Source: an uncultured Rhizobiaceae group bacterium (GTDB taxonomy: Bacteria > Pseudomonadota > Alphaproteobacteria > Rhizobiales > Rhizobiaceae). Taken from it: a stretch of DNA of 64,000 bases. Made by a program: the position numbers and the translations under genes. The stretch covers positions 1-64,000 of the forward strand of contig CANMVS010000019.1 in the NCBI GenBank assembly GCA_947501445.1. The letters run 5' to 3'. Positions 29,323 to 41,317 of the stretch are shown one piece after another (within the stretch, counting starts at the first letter, position 1; each line of letters begins with the position of its first letter). A model generated the notes under the pieces. That model was not told the origin of the DNA. It ran no database searches and saw only the letters and a program-made list of their open reading frames with translations.

Positions 29323-30030
29323 CTACGCGTTTTCGCGGCGGCGATTACTGCTGCCCTGATTGTCATTTTCCGTAGCACGGCGCTCAGAAGCCATTGGATC
29401 ATGCTCAAGGATTTCACCCTTGAAGATCCAGACCTTTATTCCACATACGCCATAGGCAGTATGAGCTTCGGCTGTGCCATAGTCGATATCCGCCCGCAAT
29501 GTATGAAGCGGAACACGACCTTCACGGTACCATTCTGTACGCGCAATTTCTGCGCCACCAAGACGGCCACCGCAGGTAATACGGATACCTTCTGCGCCAA
29601 GGCGCATGGCTGACTGAACAGAACGCTTCATGGCGCGACGAAATGCAACACGACGTTCCAGCTGCTGGGCGATTGACTGAGCAACCAATGTCGCATCAAC
29701 TTCGGGCTTGCGCACTTCAACAATGTTGAGGTGTGTTTCCGAGTTGGTCATTACTGACAGCTTGCGACGCAGTTTTTCAATATCCGCACCTTTTTTACCA
29801 ATGATCAGTCCTGGACGGGCTGAATGAATGGAAACACGGCACTTTTTGTGCGGACGCTCGATAACAACTTTCGAGATCGCAGCCTGTTTCAATTCCTTGG
29901 TCAGGTAATCGCGGATCTTCAGGTCTTCCTGAAGCAGATCACCATATTCACCTTTTTCAGCGAACCAGCGGGAGTCCCATGTACGGTTGATGCCGAGGCG
30001 AAAACCGATTGGATTAATCTTCTGACCCAT
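29323..30030 (-). CDS. rpsC: 30S ribosomal protein S3
   Basis: S3 (235 residues) lines the mRNA entry channel and helps unwind m[23 protein letters not shown], the KH-domain segment [20 protein letters not shown] and [20 protein letters not shown] are diagnostic. A polar, Arg/Asn-rich tail closes the protein. Its ATG shares one base with the rplV stop. Confidence 0.97.
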   Translation of the reverse strand: MGQKINPIGFRLGINRTWDSRWFAEKGEYGDLLQEDLKIRDYLTKELKQAAISKVVIERPHKKCRVSIHSARPGLIIGKKGADIEKLRRKLSVMTNSETHLNIVEVRKPEVDATLVAQSIAQQLERRVAFRRAMKRSVQSAMRLGAEGIRITCGGRLGGAEIARTEWYREGRVPLHTLRADIDYGTAEAHTAYGVCGIKVWIFKGEILEHDPMASERRATENDNQGSSNRRRENA

Positions 30031-30419
30031 TACGCGGCCTCCTCTGTTTCTGCGACTTCGCGAACAACAATCGTCAGATGAGAAAACGGCTTCTCAATCC
30101 GCGATGCGCGACCACGGCCACGTGCACGAAAACGCTTCATCACCACCGACTTGCCGACATAAGCTTCAGCAACAATCAGAGAGTCCACATCCAGATCGTG
30201 GTTGTTTTCCGCATTTGCAATCGCAGATTCCAACGTCTTCTTGACGGTCTCTGAAATACGCTTGCGCGAGAATTCGAGGTCCGCCAAAGCGCTCTCGACT
30301 TTCTTACCGCGGATCATAGCTGCCACGAGATTGAGCTTCTGCGGACTGACACGGATCGTTTTGGCAACTGCTTTTGCCTCATTATCCTTGAGCCCGCGCT
30401 CGGCCTTAGCCTTGCCCAT
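30030..30419 (-). CDS. rplV: 50S ribosomal protein L22
   Basis: L22 (129 residues) reaches into the exit tunnel. [20 protein letters not shown] and the loop [20 protein letters not shown] are diagnostic. It is coupled to rpsC by TAATG and follows rpsS by 2 bases. Confidence 0.97.
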   Translation of the reverse strand: MGKAKAERGLKDNEAKAVAKTIRVSPQKLNLVAAMIRGKKVESALADLEFSRKRISETVKKTLESAIANAENNHDLDVDSLIVAEAYVGKSVVMKRFRARGRGRASRIEKPFSHLTIVVREVAETEEAA

Positions 30420-30421
30420 TG

Positions 30422-30700
30422 CTACTTCCTCTTCGCTTTCTTGTCCGCTCCGTGGCCGTAATAGGTCCGGGTCGGTGAAAATTCACCCAATTTATGTCCA
30501 ACCATGTCTTCCGACACGGATACTGGAATATGTTTGCTGCCGTTGTAGACACCGAAGGTCAAACCAACGAACTGAGGCAAAACAGTCGAGCGACGGCTCC
30601 ACGTTTTGATAACCTCATTCCGTCCGCTTTCGCGTACCTTCTCAGCTTTCTTGAGAAGATAACCGTCAACAAACGGGCCTTTCCATACTGAACGAGCCAC
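30422..30700 (-). CDS. rpsS: 30S ribosomal protein S19
   Basis: S19 (92 residues) forms a complex with S13 in the 30S head. [20 protein letters not shown] and [20 protein letters not shown] are diagnostic. Confidence 0.97.
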   Translation of the reverse strand: MARSVWKGPFVDGYLLKKAEKVRESGRNEVIKTWSRRSTVLPQFVGLTFGVYNGSKHIPVSVSEDMVGHKLGEFSPTRTYYGHGADKKAKRK

Positions 30701-30715
30701 TAGAGACTTCCTCTC

Positions 30716-31552
30716 TTATTTCTTGCGCTGATGACGTGAGCGCATAATGTATTTGTCAGTCGATTTGTTTGTACGTGTGCGCTTGCCCTTGGTTGGTTTG
30801 CCCCAAGGTGTCACTGGATGACGGCCACCGGATGTGCGACCTTCACCACCACCGTGCGGGTGATCAACCGGGTTCATGACAACACCACGAACACTTGGGC
30901 GTTTGCCCAACCAACGCGTACGTCCGGCTTTACCGTCGTTGCGGTTGGAATTGTCCGGGTTTGAAACCGCACCGATTGTTGCAAGACAACTACCTGGAAC
31001 CAGACGCTGTTCACCTGAGTTCAGGCGAAGAATTGCCATGCCCTGATCACGTCCGACAAGCTGCACATATGTGCCTGCTGAGCGGGCGATCTGGCCACCT
31101 TTTGCTGGTTTCATCTCGACATTATGGACAATCGTACCAACCGGGATCGACTGAAGTGGCATCGTATTGCCCGGCTTCACGTCAACCGCTGAATTGGAAG
31201 CGATAACCTTGTCACCAACAGCCAGACGCTGTGGTGCCAGAATATAAGCCAGCTCATCGTCGGTGTAGCGAACAAGAGCAATAAAAGCAGTCCGGTTCGG
31301 ATCGTATTCAATACGCTCGACAGTACCCTGCACGTCAAATTTGCGACGCTTGAAATCGACCATACGGTAGGTCCGCTTGTGGCCGCCACCGCGGTGACGC
31401 ATGGTCATGCGTCCGGTGTTGTTGCGACCACCCTTAGATGTCAGGCCTTCCGTAAGAGCTTTGACAGGCTTGCCCTTGTACAGACCCGAACGATCGACGA
31501 TGACCAGCTGACGCTGGCTCGGTGTCGTTGGTTTGTATGATTTAAGTGCCAT
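30716..31552 (-). CDS. rplB: 50S ribosomal protein L2
   Basis: L2 (278 residues) is needed for subunit joining and peptidyl-transfer. [20 protein letters not shown] and the C-terminal [20 protein letters not shown], with the conserved His region, are diagnostic. It lies between rplW and rpsS. Confidence 0.98.
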   Translation of the reverse strand: MALKSYKPTTPSQRQLVIVDRSGLYKGKPVKALTEGLTSKGGRNNTGRMTMRHRGGGHKRTYRMVDFKRRKFDVQGTVERIEYDPNRTAFIALVRYTDDELAYILAPQRLAVGDKVIASNSAVDVKPGNTMPLQSIPVGTIVHNVEMKPAKGGQIARSAGTYVQLVGRDQGMAILRLNSGEQRLVPGSCLATIGAVSNPDNSNRNDGKAGRTRWLGKRPSVRGVVMNPVDHPHGGGEGRTSGGRHPVTPWGKPTKGKRTRTNKSTDKYIMRSRHQRKK

Positions 31553-31580
31553 GTGTCTTCTTCTTCCTCTGGGCTTGCCG

Positions 31581-31874
31581 TCAAAGACCGGTTGTCACAT
31601 CAACGGATTCACCGTCGACCAGTGTTACAATCGCCTTCTTAACGTCATTCTGCTTGCCAATCGTGCCGCGGAAGCGCTTAACCTTGCCCTTGCGAACAAG
31701 CGTATTGACTGCTTTGACCTTGACCCCGAACAAAGCTTCTACTGCAGCTTTGATCTCAGGCTTGGTAGCTGATTTGGCAACATTGAAAACAACCTGGTTC
31801 TGTTCAGATACCATTGTTGATTTTTCAGTGATCACAGGTGCTGTGATCACGTCATAATGGCGAAGGTCTGTCAT
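31581..31874 (-). CDS. rplW: 50S ribosomal protein L23
   Basis: L23 (97 residues) is the exit-site docking protein for trigger factor and [23 protein letters not shown] and the loop [20 protein letters not shown] match the family. Its ATG overlaps the rplD stop by 4 bases. Confidence 0.97.
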   Translation of the reverse strand: MTDLRHYDVITAPVITEKSTMVSEQNQVVFNVAKSATKPEIKAAVEALFGVKVKAVNTLVRKGKVKRFRGTIGKQNDVKKAIVTLVDGESVDVTTGL

Positions 31875-32491
31875 TTGAACCGCTCCTCGAGAGCTTCGAC
31901 AGCAGACTTGGAAAGGACGAGCTTTCCGCGCCGCAAAATGTCGTAAACATTAATTCCCTGCACCGGCAATACATCCACGTTGGGAATATTCTGTGCAGCA
32001 AGTTTAAAGTTGTTGTCCAGTTCAGCGCCACCGATGAACAGGGCATTTGACAGGCCAAGCTTGTCCAATGAACCGGTCAATGTCTTCGTCTTGGCTTCTT
32101 TGGCGGCCAGATCGTCAATTACAATCAGGCTGTCATCGCGAAGCTTGGAAGACAGTGCATGGCGCAGAGCCAGTGCCCGGACTTTCTTTGGCAAATCATG
32201 TGCATGGCTGCGAACAACCGGCCCATGTGCAATACCACCACCACGAAACTGAGGTGCCTTTGCAGTTGAGTGACGGGCGCGTCCAGTGCCTTTCTGGCGG
32301 AACATCTTTGCGCCGGTACGGGCGATTTCAGAGCGACCCTTGGTCTTATGTGTGCCCTGACGCTTGCGTGCAAGCTGCCAGCGAACCATGCGCTGTAGAA
32401 TGTCGTCGCGTGGCTCAAGACCAAATACGTTGTCAGACAGAGAAACCTTGCCTGCAGCTTTGCCCTCAAGTGTTGTTACCTTAAGATCCAT
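31871..32491 (-). CDS. rplD: 50S ribosomal protein L4
   Basis: L4 (206 residues) has a long loop into the exit tunnel ([20 protein letters not shown]). In enterobacteria it represses the S10 operon; whether it does so here cannot be told. The start shares one base with the rplC stop. Confidence 0.97.
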   Translation of the reverse strand: MDLKVTTLEGKAAGKVSLSDNVFGLEPRDDILQRMVRWQLARKRQGTHKTKGRSEIARTGAKMFRQKGTGRARHSTAKAPQFRGGGIAHGPVVRSHAHDLPKKVRALALRHALSSKLRDDSLIVIDDLAAKEAKTKTLTGSLDKLGLSNALFIGGAELDNNFKLAAQNIPNVDVLPVQGINVYDILRRGKLVLSKSAVEALEERFK

Positions 32492-33189
32492 TATTCTGCT
32501 CCCTCAGCGGCGGCGGAAGCGCGCAATCCAGCTGGCTTCGGTGCGTTATCAGGCAATGCAACCTTGATTGCATCCTTGACTGTAATCCAAGCACCCTTGG
32601 AGCCAGGTACGGCGCCCTTGACGAGGATCAGACCGCGATCGCTGTCTGTCGTCACGATTTCAAGGTTCTGCGTGGTAACACGGGTGCTACCCATGTGACC
32701 GGCCATTCTCTTGCCCTTGAAAACCTTACCGGGATCCTGACACTGACCTGTTGAACCATGCGAACGGTGCGAAACTGACACACCGTGCGTTGCCCGCAGA
32801 CCGCGGAAGTTATGGCGTTTCATGGCACCGGCAAAGCCTTTACCAATTGACGTACCGGTTACATCCACCAGCTGACCGGGGACATAATGTTCAGCCGTAA
32901 TCTCGGAGCCGACATCCAGCATGTTGTCTTCCGAAACCCGGAATTCAGCAAGTTTGGCTTTCGGCTCAACCTTGGCAACCGCAAAATGGCCACGCATTGG
33001 CTTTGTGGTGTTCTTGGTCTTGGCAACGCCAACACCCAGTTGAACTGCGGTATAACCGTTTTTATCTTCGGTACGTTGGGCAACGACCTGACAGTTCTGG
33101 AGACGTAAAACCGTAACCGGAACATGCTCACCAGCGTCATTGTAGACGCGGGTCATTCCCACTTTCTGTGCTATCACACCTGAACGCAT
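32491..33189 (-). CDS. rplC: 50S ribosomal protein L3
   Basis: L3 (232 residues) is an early assembly protein whose tip nears the peptidyl-transferase centre. [20 protein letters not shown] and [20 protein letters not shown], which holds the Gln that PrmB methylates in other bacteria, are diagnostic. An Ala/Glu tail ends the protein. Confidence 0.97.
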   Translation of the reverse strand: MRSGVIAQKVGMTRVYNDAGEHVPVTVLRLQNCQVVAQRTEDKNGYTAVQLGVGVAKTKNTTKPMRGHFAVAKVEPKAKLAEFRVSEDNMLDVGSEITAEHYVPGQLVDVTGTSIGKGFAGAMKRHNFRGLRATHGVSVSHRSHGSTGQCQDPGKVFKGKRMAGHMGSTRVTTQNLEIVTTDSDRGLILVKGAVPGSKGAWITVKDAIKVALPDNAPKPAGLRASAAAEGAE

Positions 33190-33273
33190 TGGTTCGTCCT
33201 TGTCGTAGTTTGGGCATGGTCTTGCGCGAAGATCCCGTATCGGTTTTTCGCAACCAGTCCCAGAGACCGTTCG

Positions 33274-33582
33274 TTAAAGCTTAATTTCGACGTCCACACC
33301 GGCAGCCAGATCGAGCTTCATGAGTGCATCAACTGTCTGTGGTGTCGGATCGACAATATCCAGCAGACGTTTGTGCGTGCGCATTTCAAATTGCTCGCGA
33401 CTTTTCTTATCGATGTGTGGCGACCGGTTGACCGTAAATTTCTCGATCCGTGTTGGCAACGGAACTGGTCCACGTACACTCGCACCGGTACGCTTGGCCG
33501 TCGAAACGATTTCACGCGTAGAGGCATCGAGAATCCGATGATCAAACGCCTTAAGGCGGATACGGATATTCTGGCCGTTCAT
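33274..33582 (-). CDS. rpsJ: 30S ribosomal protein S10 / NusE
   Basis: S10 (102 residues) works in the 30S head and with NusB in antitermination. [20 protein letters not shown] is the normal start; the ATG at 33582 has AAGG nine bases upstream, whereas the ATG at 33591 overlaps that site. It is the first gene of the S10 cluster, separated from tuf copy 1 by about 130 bases with several hairpins. Confidence 0.97.
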   Translation of the reverse strand: MNGQNIRIRLKAFDHRILDASTREIVSTAKRTGASVRGPVPLPTRIEKFTVNRSPHIDKKSREQFEMRTHKRLLDIVDPTPQTVDALMKLDLAAGVDVEIKL

Positions 33583-33669
33583 TCGACTCATCCTTATTTC
33601 AGAACTGATGGGGCCCGCCCCTTTGTCTCAGTCCTATACTCATTTCGATGCGGCAGTGCCGCTGTTTTG

Positions 33670-33696
33670 CAAAACGCGCCGGACAACCCGGCGCGT
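33670..33696 (-). terminator. Terminator or attenuator between tuf copy 1 and rpsJ
   Basis: On the minus strand ACGCGCCGG and CCGGCGCGT (33674-33682 and 33688-33696) form a perfect 9-bp stem with a 5-base loop, followed by TTTTG. It lies 19 bases past the tuf stop. Two shorter stems follow before rpsJ (GCGGCA/TGCCGC near 33651 and GGGGC/GCCCC near 33610). It may end the str operon or partly attenuate read-through into S10. Confidence 0.65.
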
Positions 33697-33714
33697 TCAA
33701 CGATAATTCCGAAA

Positions 33715-34890
33715 TTACTCGGTAATGCTTGCCACGATGCCGGCGCCGACGGTACGACCGCCTTCACGGATAGCAAAGCGAAGCTTTTCTTCCATCGCGA
33801 TGGGCACGATCAGCTCAACATCGACTGTGACATTGTCGCCAGGCATAACCATTTCCGTGCCTTCAGGAAGGGAAACAACACCCGTCACATCCGTTGTACG
33901 GAAATAGAACTGTGGACGGTAGTTGGTGAAGAATGGTGTGTGACGACCACCCTCTTCCTTCGTCAGGATATAGGCTTCAGCCTTGAACTTCTTATGGGGC
34001 TTAACCGAACCAGGCTTACAAAGAACCTGACCACGCTCAACACCTTCACGGTCAACACCACGAAGCAGTGCGCCGATGTTGTCGCCAGCCTGACCCTGAT
34101 CAAGAAGCTTGCGGAACATTTCAACGCCTGTGCAGGTCGTCTTCGATGTGTCCTTGATGCCAACGATTTCAATTTCGTCGCCAACATTGATAATGCCACG
34201 CTCAACACGGCCAGTCACAACTGTACCACGACCCGAGATCGAGAAAACATCCTCAATCGGCATCAGGAACGGCAGATCAACCGGACGCTCAGGCGTTGGA
34301 ATGTAAGCATCAACTTCAGCCATCAAAGCACGCACAGCGTCTTCACCAATGGTCTTGTCGCTGTCTTCAAGGGCAGCAAGCGCTGAACCCTTGACGATTG
34401 GAATGTCATCGCCTGGATACTCATAGGTGTCCAGAAGCTCACGAACTTCCATTTCAACAAGCTCAAGAAGCTCTTCATCGTCAACCTGATCAACCTTGTT
34501 CAGGAAAACAACAACCGCCGGAACACCAACCTGACGGGCAAGCAGGATGTGCTCGCGGGTCTGAGGCATCGGGCCATCAGCAGCAGACACAACCAGAATG
34601 GCACCATCCATCTGCGCAGCACCGGTGATCATGTTCTTCACATAGTCGGCGTGACCTGGGCAATCAACGTGGGCGTAGTGACGATTTTCGGTCTCATACT
34701 CAACGTGTGCCGTTGAAATCGTGATACCGCGGGCACGCTCTTCCGGTGCACCGTCAATCTCGTCATAGGCCTTGAAGTCACCAAAGTACTTGGTGATCGC
34801 TGCTGTCAGCGATGTCTTGCCGTGGTCAACGTGGCCAATCGTACCGATGTTAACGTGTGGCTTGTTGCGTTCAAATTTGCTCTTCGCCAT
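33715..34890 (-). CDS. tuf: Elongation factor Tu, copy 1
   Basis: EF-Tu (391 residues) delivers aminoacyl-tRNA to the ribosome. [15 protein letters not shown] (G1), [12 protein letters not shown] (switch I/G2), DCPGHADY (G3) and NKVDQVDD (G4) are visible, followed by domains II and III ending [10 protein letters not shown]. The protein is identical residue by residue to copy 2 at 58004-59179, which is typical of gene conversion between tuf copies. This is the str-operon copy, downstream of fusA. Confidence 0.98.
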   Translation of the reverse strand: MAKSKFERNKPHVNIGTIGHVDHGKTSLTAAITKYFGDFKAYDEIDGAPEERARGITISTAHVEYETENRHYAHVDCPGHADYVKNMITGAAQMDGAILVVSAADGPMPQTREHILLARQVGVPAVVVFLNKVDQVDDEELLELVEMEVRELLDTYEYPGDDIPIVKGSALAALEDSDKTIGEDAVRALMAEVDAYIPTPERPVDLPFLMPIEDVFSISGRGTVVTGRVERGIINVGDEIEIVGIKDTSKTTCTGVEMFRKLLDQGQAGDNIGALLRGVDREGVERGQVLCKPGSVKPHKKFKAEAYILTKEEGGRHTPFFTNYRPQFYFRTTDVTGVVSLPEGTEMVMPGDNVTVDVELIVPIAMEEKLRFAIREGGRTVGAGIVASITE

Positions 34891-34962
34891 TTTCGGCTCT
34901 CCGTGTTTCTCTACCCTCTAAAAGGGTCAACCTCATTAATTCAATTTCTGTCGTGCCAGGAA

Positions 34963-37053
34963 CTAGGCGTATTTTTCCTGAATTTCCTGGGCAACATTCG
35001 ACGGCACCGGTGCGTAGTGGTCAAAATGCATCGTGTACTGGGCGCGGCCCTGTGACATCGAACGCAGGTTGTCTACGTATTTGAACATATTGGCCAATGG
35101 CACATGTGCGTTGATTACAACGGCAATGCCCCGGCTTTCCTGTCCCTGAATCTGTCCCCGACGTGAGTTCAGATCACCAATTACATCGCCGACGTAATCT
35201 TCAGGTGTTACCACCTCAACACGCATGATCGGCTCAAGAAGCTGTGCCCCGGCCTGTTGCGCGCCTTCGCGGAATGCAGCACGTGCTGCGATTTCAAAGG
35301 CAAGAACAGAAGAGTCAACATCATGGTAGGCACCATCCAAAAGAGTCGCCTTGACACTGAGCATCGGGAAGCCGGCAAGCGGACCGGAAGAAAGAACACT
35401 CTTGATGCCTTTTTGGACACCCGGGATGTATTCCTTCGGCACGTTACCGCCCACAACTTTGGAAACAAACTCGAACTCTTCACTATCAGGGTTCGGTTCG
35501 AAAACAATCTTGATGCGAGCAAACTGACCGGAACCACCAGACTGTTTCTTATGCGTGTAGTCAATTTCCGCCTTACGCGTAATTGTCTCACGATAAGCAA
35601 CCTGTGGTGCACCAACATTTGCCTCGACCTTGAATTCACGCCGCATGCGATCAACAAGGATATCCAGATGAAGCTCACCCATACCGGCGATGATTGTCTG
35701 ACCTGATTCTTCGTCCGATTTAACCCGGAATGAAGGATCTTCAGCAGCAAGACGATTGAGCGCAATGCCCATCTTTTCCTGATCACCCTTGGTCTTTGGC
35801 TCGATGGCGATCTGAATAACCGGATCGGGGAATTCCATACGTTCCAGGATGACCGGCTTCAACGTGTCACAAAGCGTATCACCCGTTGTTGTTTCTTTCA
35901 GACCGGCCAGTGCTACAATGTCACCAGCATATGCAACATCAATATCCTCACGGCTATTGGAGTGCATCTGCAACATGCGGCCGACGCGTTCGCGCTTGTC
36001 CTTGACCGTATTCATGACCGACGAACCCTTGTCGATCTTGCCGGAATAAATCCGGGCGAAGGTCAGTGATCCAACAAACGGGTCGTTCATCACCTTGAAG
36101 GCAAGCATTGACAATGGCGCCTCATCGGAAGCCTCACGTGTCGTCTCTTCTTCTGTCTTGACATCGATGCCTTTCACAGCAGGGATATCAATCGGGCTCG
36201 GCAGATATTCAACCACTGCATCAAGAAGCGGCTGAACACCTTTGTTCTTGAAAGCACTTCCGCAGAACATCGGATAGAAATCAACGTTGATAGTGCCTTT
36301 ACGCACCAGCGCCCGGATCTCGTCATTGGAAGGCATATTGCCTTCCAGATAGGCTTCCATGGCCACTTCGTCGATCTCAACAATCGTTTCGATCATTTTT
36401 TCGCGATATTCCTCAGCCCGTTCTTTCAGGTCTTCCGGAATTTCAACGACATCCCACTGCGCACCAAGTGATTCATCACGCCAAACCAGCGCATTCATCT
36501 CAACCAGGTCAACAACACCCTTGAAGTCATTCTCCGCACCGATAGGCAGCTGCATGACAACAGGAATGGCACCAAGACGTGAGCCGACCATTTCAACTGA
36601 GCGATAGAAGTCAGCGCCGATCTTGTCCATCTTGTTACAGAAGATCATACGCGGAACATTATACTTCTCTGCCTGACGCCAGACAGTTTCAGTTTGAGGC
36701 TCAACACCTGCATTTGCATCAAGAAGAGCAACGGCACCATCAAGTACCCGCAGCGAACGCTCAACTTCAATCGTAAAGTCCACGTGCCCAGGAGTATCAA
36801 TGATGTTAAAACGACGCATCGCGCCATCACGGCCCTTCCAGAACGTGGTTGTTGCAGCAGAGGTGATCGTGATGCCACGCTCCTGCTCCTGCTCCATCCA
36901 GTCCATCGTTGCCGCACCGTCATGCACTTCGCCGATTTTGTGCGACTTTCCTGTGTAGTAAAGGATGCGCTCAGTCGTCGTCGTCTTGCCAGCATCAATA
37001 TGGGCCATGATGCCGAAGTTGCGATAGTCTTCAATTGCGTATTCGCGTGACAT
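34963..37053 (-). CDS. fusA: Elongation factor G
   Basis: EF-G (696 residues) drives translocation with [23 protein letters not shown] (G1, about 16-35), [10 protein letters not shown] and DTPGHVDF are visible, and domain IV contains the PQVAYRETI and [11 protein letters not shown] segments. The ATG at 37053 with GAAAGG upstream gives the usual [14 protein letters not shown]; five residues of upstream frame are rejected. It lies between rpsG and tuf copy 1. Confidence 0.98.
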   Translation of the reverse strand: MSREYAIEDYRNFGIMAHIDAGKTTTTERILYYTGKSHKIGEVHDGAATMDWMEQEQERGITITSAATTTFWKGRDGAMRRFNIIDTPGHVDFTIEVERSLRVLDGAVALLDANAGVEPQTETVWRQAEKYNVPRMIFCNKMDKIGADFYRSVEMVGSRLGAIPVVMQLPIGAENDFKGVVDLVEMNALVWRDESLGAQWDVVEIPEDLKERAEEYREKMIETIVEIDEVAMEAYLEGNMPSNDEIRALVRKGTINVDFYPMFCGSAFKNKGVQPLLDAVVEYLPSPIDIPAVKGIDVKTEEETTREASDEAPLSMLAFKVMNDPFVGSLTFARIYSGKIDKGSSVMNTVKDKRERVGRMLQMHSNSREDIDVAYAGDIVALAGLKETTTGDTLCDTLKPVILERMEFPDPVIQIAIEPKTKGDQEKMGIALNRLAAEDPSFRVKSDEESGQTIIAGMGELHLDILVDRMRREFKVEANVGAPQVAYRETITRKAEIDYTHKKQSGGSGQFARIKIVFEPNPDSEEFEFVSKVVGGNVPKEYIPGVQKGIKSVLSSGPLAGFPMLSVKATLLDGAYHDVDSSVLAFEIAARAAFREGAQQAGAQLLEPIMRVEVVTPEDYVGDVIGDLNSRRGQIQGQESRGIAVVINAHVPLANMFKYVDNLRSMSQGRAQYTMHFDHYAPVPSNVAQEIQEKYA

Positions 37054-37090
37054 GTTCGTGCCTTTCAATGCAGAACGTTATATTCGGCAA

Positions 37091-37576
<486 letters not shown>

Positions 37577-37626
37577 CTATCGTCAGACTGATGACGCCTG
37601 GGCGCCATCCTCTGATCTATTGCTTC

Positions 37627-37998
<372 letters not shown>

Positions 37999-38569
37999 TC
38001 AAACCTTCCTTTGTAACAAAACCCTGGCGTATGCTCTTTCGAGCGCTCTTGTGTACGTTCAATACATGCGCAAATGGGCAAATCCGCGTTTCAGCGGCTT
38101 ACCCAAAAAAAGCAGAGGACTCGATCAGATCGTGTCATGCGTGCAGCATATTGTATCAACGTGCATTAAGAACCGTGTTTGAGGCGAACTTCAGAACGAG
38201 TCGTTCCGAACCAGCCAGCCTCACATCGGCTCTGGTGGGCGGTAAGTACTGACTTGACGGTTAATCGTCAAGTGCTTGCCGCAAATAATCTGGCTTTCGA
38301 CCCAATTCACTCCCGAATTCGCAATTTTCGGTCCAAAGTGCCCGCGTACGGTACTCATATCATTGCGAAATGGTAATGTTGAAGGCTCAATTGTCGCCTC
38401 ACCTGCCCCAGTATACCCTACAGGCCGGGCTTTGGGGAATCACTTTGTTCAATGGGTCATTTTTTTACCTTTTCATTGAAGCTGGAGACACCGCAGTCGG
38501 CGCAGATTCAATATCTTAATTGTTGCCCTCATTCTCCTTCACAGATATGGCAAAGGCCCCAACGAGAAA
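37999..38569. promoter_or_regulatory. Upstream region of the str operon
   Basis: This 570-base gap separates rpsL from the plus-strand gene at 38570. On the minus strand TTGACG (38271-38266) with TACTTA 17 bases on, and a TACAAT near 38155, are weak promoter candidates. A 22-base near-palindrome lies at 38252-38273. CCGC/GCGG near 38080 forms a small stem. No other gene is seen. Confidence 0.45.
38252..38273. repeat. 22-base near-palindrome, possible operator
   Basis: Arms ACTTGACG and CGTCAAGT are perfect inverted repeats separated by six bases whose middle four (TTAA) are also symmetric, so only one pair breaks the symmetry. It overlaps a TTGACG that could be the -35 element of the str operon promoter. 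Size and symmetry are like a site for a dimeric regulator, but the regulator is unknown. Confidence 0.6.
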
Positions 38570-38872
38570 ATGGACGGAAACGTGATCATGGTTACACCGG
38601 AATTCGAAGACGCTGACGAGAAAACAATATTCATCATTATCGGGCGCGTCTTTCATGAAAAGGGCGATGAGCCCATTGGTGTTCACATCATGTTGTCGGC
38701 ACCGGACGATGATACTGCCGTACGCGAGGCACTCAATGCGCTGGCGCAGGAAGGCTATGAAGAAGCGGAGCTGGATCAGATTGGTGTCATGGAAGGTATG
38801 CCGGACGAAGAACCCCACGCGTCAGCCTATCAGGGGGCCATGGAGGGTGAAGTGGCTATCGTGACGCTGTAG
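38570..38872 (+). CDS. Small acidic hypothetical protein
   Basis: This 100-residue frame is on the plus strand between two minus-strand operons. It starts MDGNVIMVTPEFEDADEKTI and reads IIIGRVFHEKGDEPIGVHIM, PDDDTAVREALNALAQEGYE, EAELDQIGVMEGMPDEEPHA. The alternating beta-alpha pattern and strong acidity suggest a small folded cytoplasmic protein. No Cys, signal or membrane segment is present. An internal ATG at residue 7 is an alternative start; neither has a strong ribosome binding site. I do not recognise a family. It looks real because the composition is protein-like over its full length and the strand change marks a gene boundary. Confidence 0.7.
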   Translation: MDGNVIMVTPEFEDADEKTIFIIIGRVFHEKGDEPIGVHIMLSAPDDDTAVREALNALAQEGYEEAELDQIGVMEGMPDEEPHASAYQGAMEGEVAIVTL

Positions 38873-38962
38873 CGTGCGAATATTGCCACCACGATTTTGA
38901 TTGAAACAATTTCCAACCCGCCAATTGCATGGTTCACAGTTTCATTTGTATGAGTTCTGCCA

Positions 38963-41317
38963 TTAATCCATGCCGGAGTGAACAATTTTCCAGAGGGCCT
39001 CTGGGCTCAATGGAATATCCAGCAATTCTATTCCCCGGGCAGGCAGATCGAGTGCATCTTCAAGTGCCTGGGCAAAAGCTGCGGCGACCGGGATTGCCCC
39101 TGCCTCGCCGACGCCTTTGATGCCAAGTCGATTGGTTGTGGAGGCTGTCACCAAATGTTCAACTTCAATATTGCAAATTTCAAGCGACGTTGGCAGCAGA
39201 TAGTCACTCAAAGTGGCATTCAATATCTGCCCATCGGCACTGAACATAATTTTTTCATAAAAGGCATTGCCAATTCCCTGTGCGACACCGCCATGAATTT
39301 GGCCCGCAACAACCATTGGATTGATGACCGCACCACAGTCATGCAGGACAAAATATCTGAGGATATCGACAAACATGGTTTCCGGATCGACCTCCAAAAT
39401 GACGGCGTGCACGCCATTGGCAGTCGTTCCTCTTTCGGGGCCAAAATAGCTGGTTGATTCCAACCCCGGTTCTGTGCCGGGCCTTACTGCACCACGCAAC
39501 GGATTGGCCAATTGGGCCAGTTTGCCCAATCCTATCCGTCTATGCACATGGTCGCACATGACAACGTGTCCATCTTCAAGCATCACCTCTGATTTCAGAC
39601 ATTCCAGATGATGCGCTCCCAACTCAAGGACCTTATCGCGAACGTTTTGTGCCGCATCATTAATAGCATTTCCTGCCACAACAGCACCCCGGCTGGCAAA
39701 TGTACCAGCCCCCCAATAGAACTGATCGGTGTCACCCGTTACGACGTCGACACAGGCGGGCGTCACGCCCAGCTGGTCTGCAACGATCTGCGCAAAACTG
39801 GTGAAATGGCTTTGGCCCTGCGTGCCAATTCCAGTTGAGACCAAGATCCGGCCATTTGATTCCACGCGAATTCTTGCGCCTTCATAGGGTCCTATCCCGG
39901 TGCCCTCGGTATAGTTGACGATGCCAATGCCAACACAACGTCCCTGGGCTCGCAACTTTGGCTGCTCAACCGAGACAAACGCATGGTAGCCAATTGCCTC
40001 CAACGTTCGGTCCAATGCCGGTTCATAATCGCCGCTGTCGTAGGTAAGTGTCGTAAAATCCTGAAATATGAGACCATTATCATAGGGAAATTCATCCGGT
40101 GCGATGTAGTTGCGACGCCGAATTTCGCTGCGATCGATGCCAGTTTTCCGTGCGGCAATATCCAGCAGCCGTTCGATAACAAATATGCCATGTTGACGAC
40201 CGGCACCACGAAAAGCCCCACCGATAGGCTTGTTGGTGTAAACACAAATCATAGTGCTGTCATAATGAGGCACAACATAATTGCTCAGAACGGAACATTG
40301 ACTATTCAGCGGAACTGTTAATCCATAGGGAGCGTATGCGCCGCTGTCGTGCAAAAACACGTCCTTTATTCCAATAATTCTGCCGTCTTTGGTAAGCGCA
40401 ATCTCGGCATCGTGTATCTGACCCCGCTCCTGCACCGTCGCAACAAAATGTTCACTGCGATCCTCAATCCATTTCACTGCACCGCCGATATGACGTGCGG
40501 CCCAGGGGATCAGCATTTCCTCCGGGTAATAATAAAGGACCTTTACACCAAACCCACCACCAACAAAGGGTGCAATAACCCTGATTTTCCCCTCCGCCAT
40601 ACAAAGCATGCCAGCAAGGGCGTTGCGTAGCGACGTCGGCGCCTGTGTGGACGCCCACAGGGTCAGCTTTTCGGTCTTCTCATCCCACTGTGCAGCAAGT
40701 CCCCTCGTCTCCATCGGCTGGGCCATACCATGTTCATAGGTCAATCGGCGTTTGATAATAATATCGGCATTCTTTGCTGCAGTGTCATAGTCGCCTTTCG
40801 ATTGGCGACCCTTCGCAGCGATGTTCGCGGCGACATCCTCATGGACACGAAAAGCATCAGCGGTTGTGGCACGTTCGAGATCAACGGTTGCCCGCAAAAC
40901 CTCGAATTCCACCGTAACTTTCTCTGCTGCATCCTCCGCCAGTTGGCGGCTTTCAGCAATTACCATTGCCACAGGTTCACCAGCATATCGCACGCGGTCG
41001 CATGCCAGCACCGCCTGCGTGCGTGCATTGAACTCAAGTTCCTTGATGGGTGGCGGAGGGACAACAATTGGTGTTGCCCGACAAAAATCCCCCAAATCTG
41101 CTGCGGTAAGAATGCAAATGACGCCGCCACTGCGCTTTGCGACGGATGTGTCAATCGACTGGATCAGCGCGCTTGCATATGGACTGCGTACAAATGCGGC
41201 AAAACGCATGTCAGGCAGCATTACATCGCCAACAAATAAGCCACGTCCGCAAAGAAGAGCCGGATCCTCGATGCGCATTTGCGACGTTCCAAAGTAACCG
41301 TTGGTCTGATCACCCAT
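38963..41317 (-). CDS. Xanthine dehydrogenase/CoxL-family molybdopterin-binding large subunit
   Basis: The 784-residue molybdenum subunit belongs to the CO dehydrogenase/xanthine oxidase family. The ATG at 41317 follows GGGCGAG and gives MGDQTNGYFGTSQMRIEDPA; a 55-residue upstream extension overlaps the small subunit gene and is rejected. The N-terminal a/b hammerhead region (FVGDVMLPDMRFAAFVRSPY) is followed by FVGGGFG (251-257), the active-site loop AFRGAGR (368-374) and GVGEAGA with the catalytic Glu at 738. AFRGAGR resembles the AYRGAGR of form II CoxL, not the AYRCSFR of true aerobic CO dehydrogenase, so CO is unlikely to be the substrate; an N-heterocycle, purine or aldehyde is more likely. 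The gene is last in a CoxM-CoxS-CoxL operon. No Mo-cofactor maturation genes (CoxD/E/F) are adjacent. Confidence 0.9.
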   Translation of the reverse strand: MGDQTNGYFGTSQMRIEDPALLCGRGLFVGDVMLPDMRFAAFVRSPYASALIQSIDTSVAKRSGGVICILTAADLGDFCRATPIVVPPPPIKELEFNARTQAVLACDRVRYAGEPVAMVIAESRQLAEDAAEKVTVEFEVLRATVDLERATTADAFRVHEDVAANIAAKGRQSKGDYDTAAKNADIIIKRRLTYEHGMAQPMETRGLAAQWDEKTEKLTLWASTQAPTSLRNALAGMLCMAEGKIRVIAPFVGGGFGVKVLYYYPEEMLIPWAARHIGGAVKWIEDRSEHFVATVQERGQIHDAEIALTKDGRIIGIKDVFLHDSGAYAPYGLTVPLNSQCSVLSNYVVPHYDSTMICVYTNKPIGGAFRGAGRQHGIFVIERLLDIAARKTGIDRSEIRRRNYIAPDEFPYDNGLIFQDFTTLTYDSGDYEPALDRTLEAIGYHAFVSVEQPKLRAQGRCVGIGIVNYTEGTGIGPYEGARIRVESNGRILVSTGIGTQGQSHFTSFAQIVADQLGVTPACVDVVTGDTDQFYWGAGTFASRGAVVAGNAINDAAQNVRDKVLELGAHHLECLKSEVMLEDGHVVMCDHVHRRIGLGKLAQLANPLRGAVRPGTEPGLESTSYFGPERGTTANGVHAVILEVDPETMFVDILRYFVLHDCGAVINPMVVAGQIHGGVAQGIGNAFYEKIMFSADGQILNATLSDYLLPTSLEICNIEVEHLVTASTTNRLGIKGVGEAGAIPVAAAFAQALEDALDLPARGIELLDIPLSPEALWKIVHSGMD

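Noticed and set aside
33373-34386. Long plus-strand frame opposite tuf copy 1, repeated opposite tuf copy 2
   Set aside because: Both are the antisense reading of tuf codons; they recur only because tuf is duplicated.
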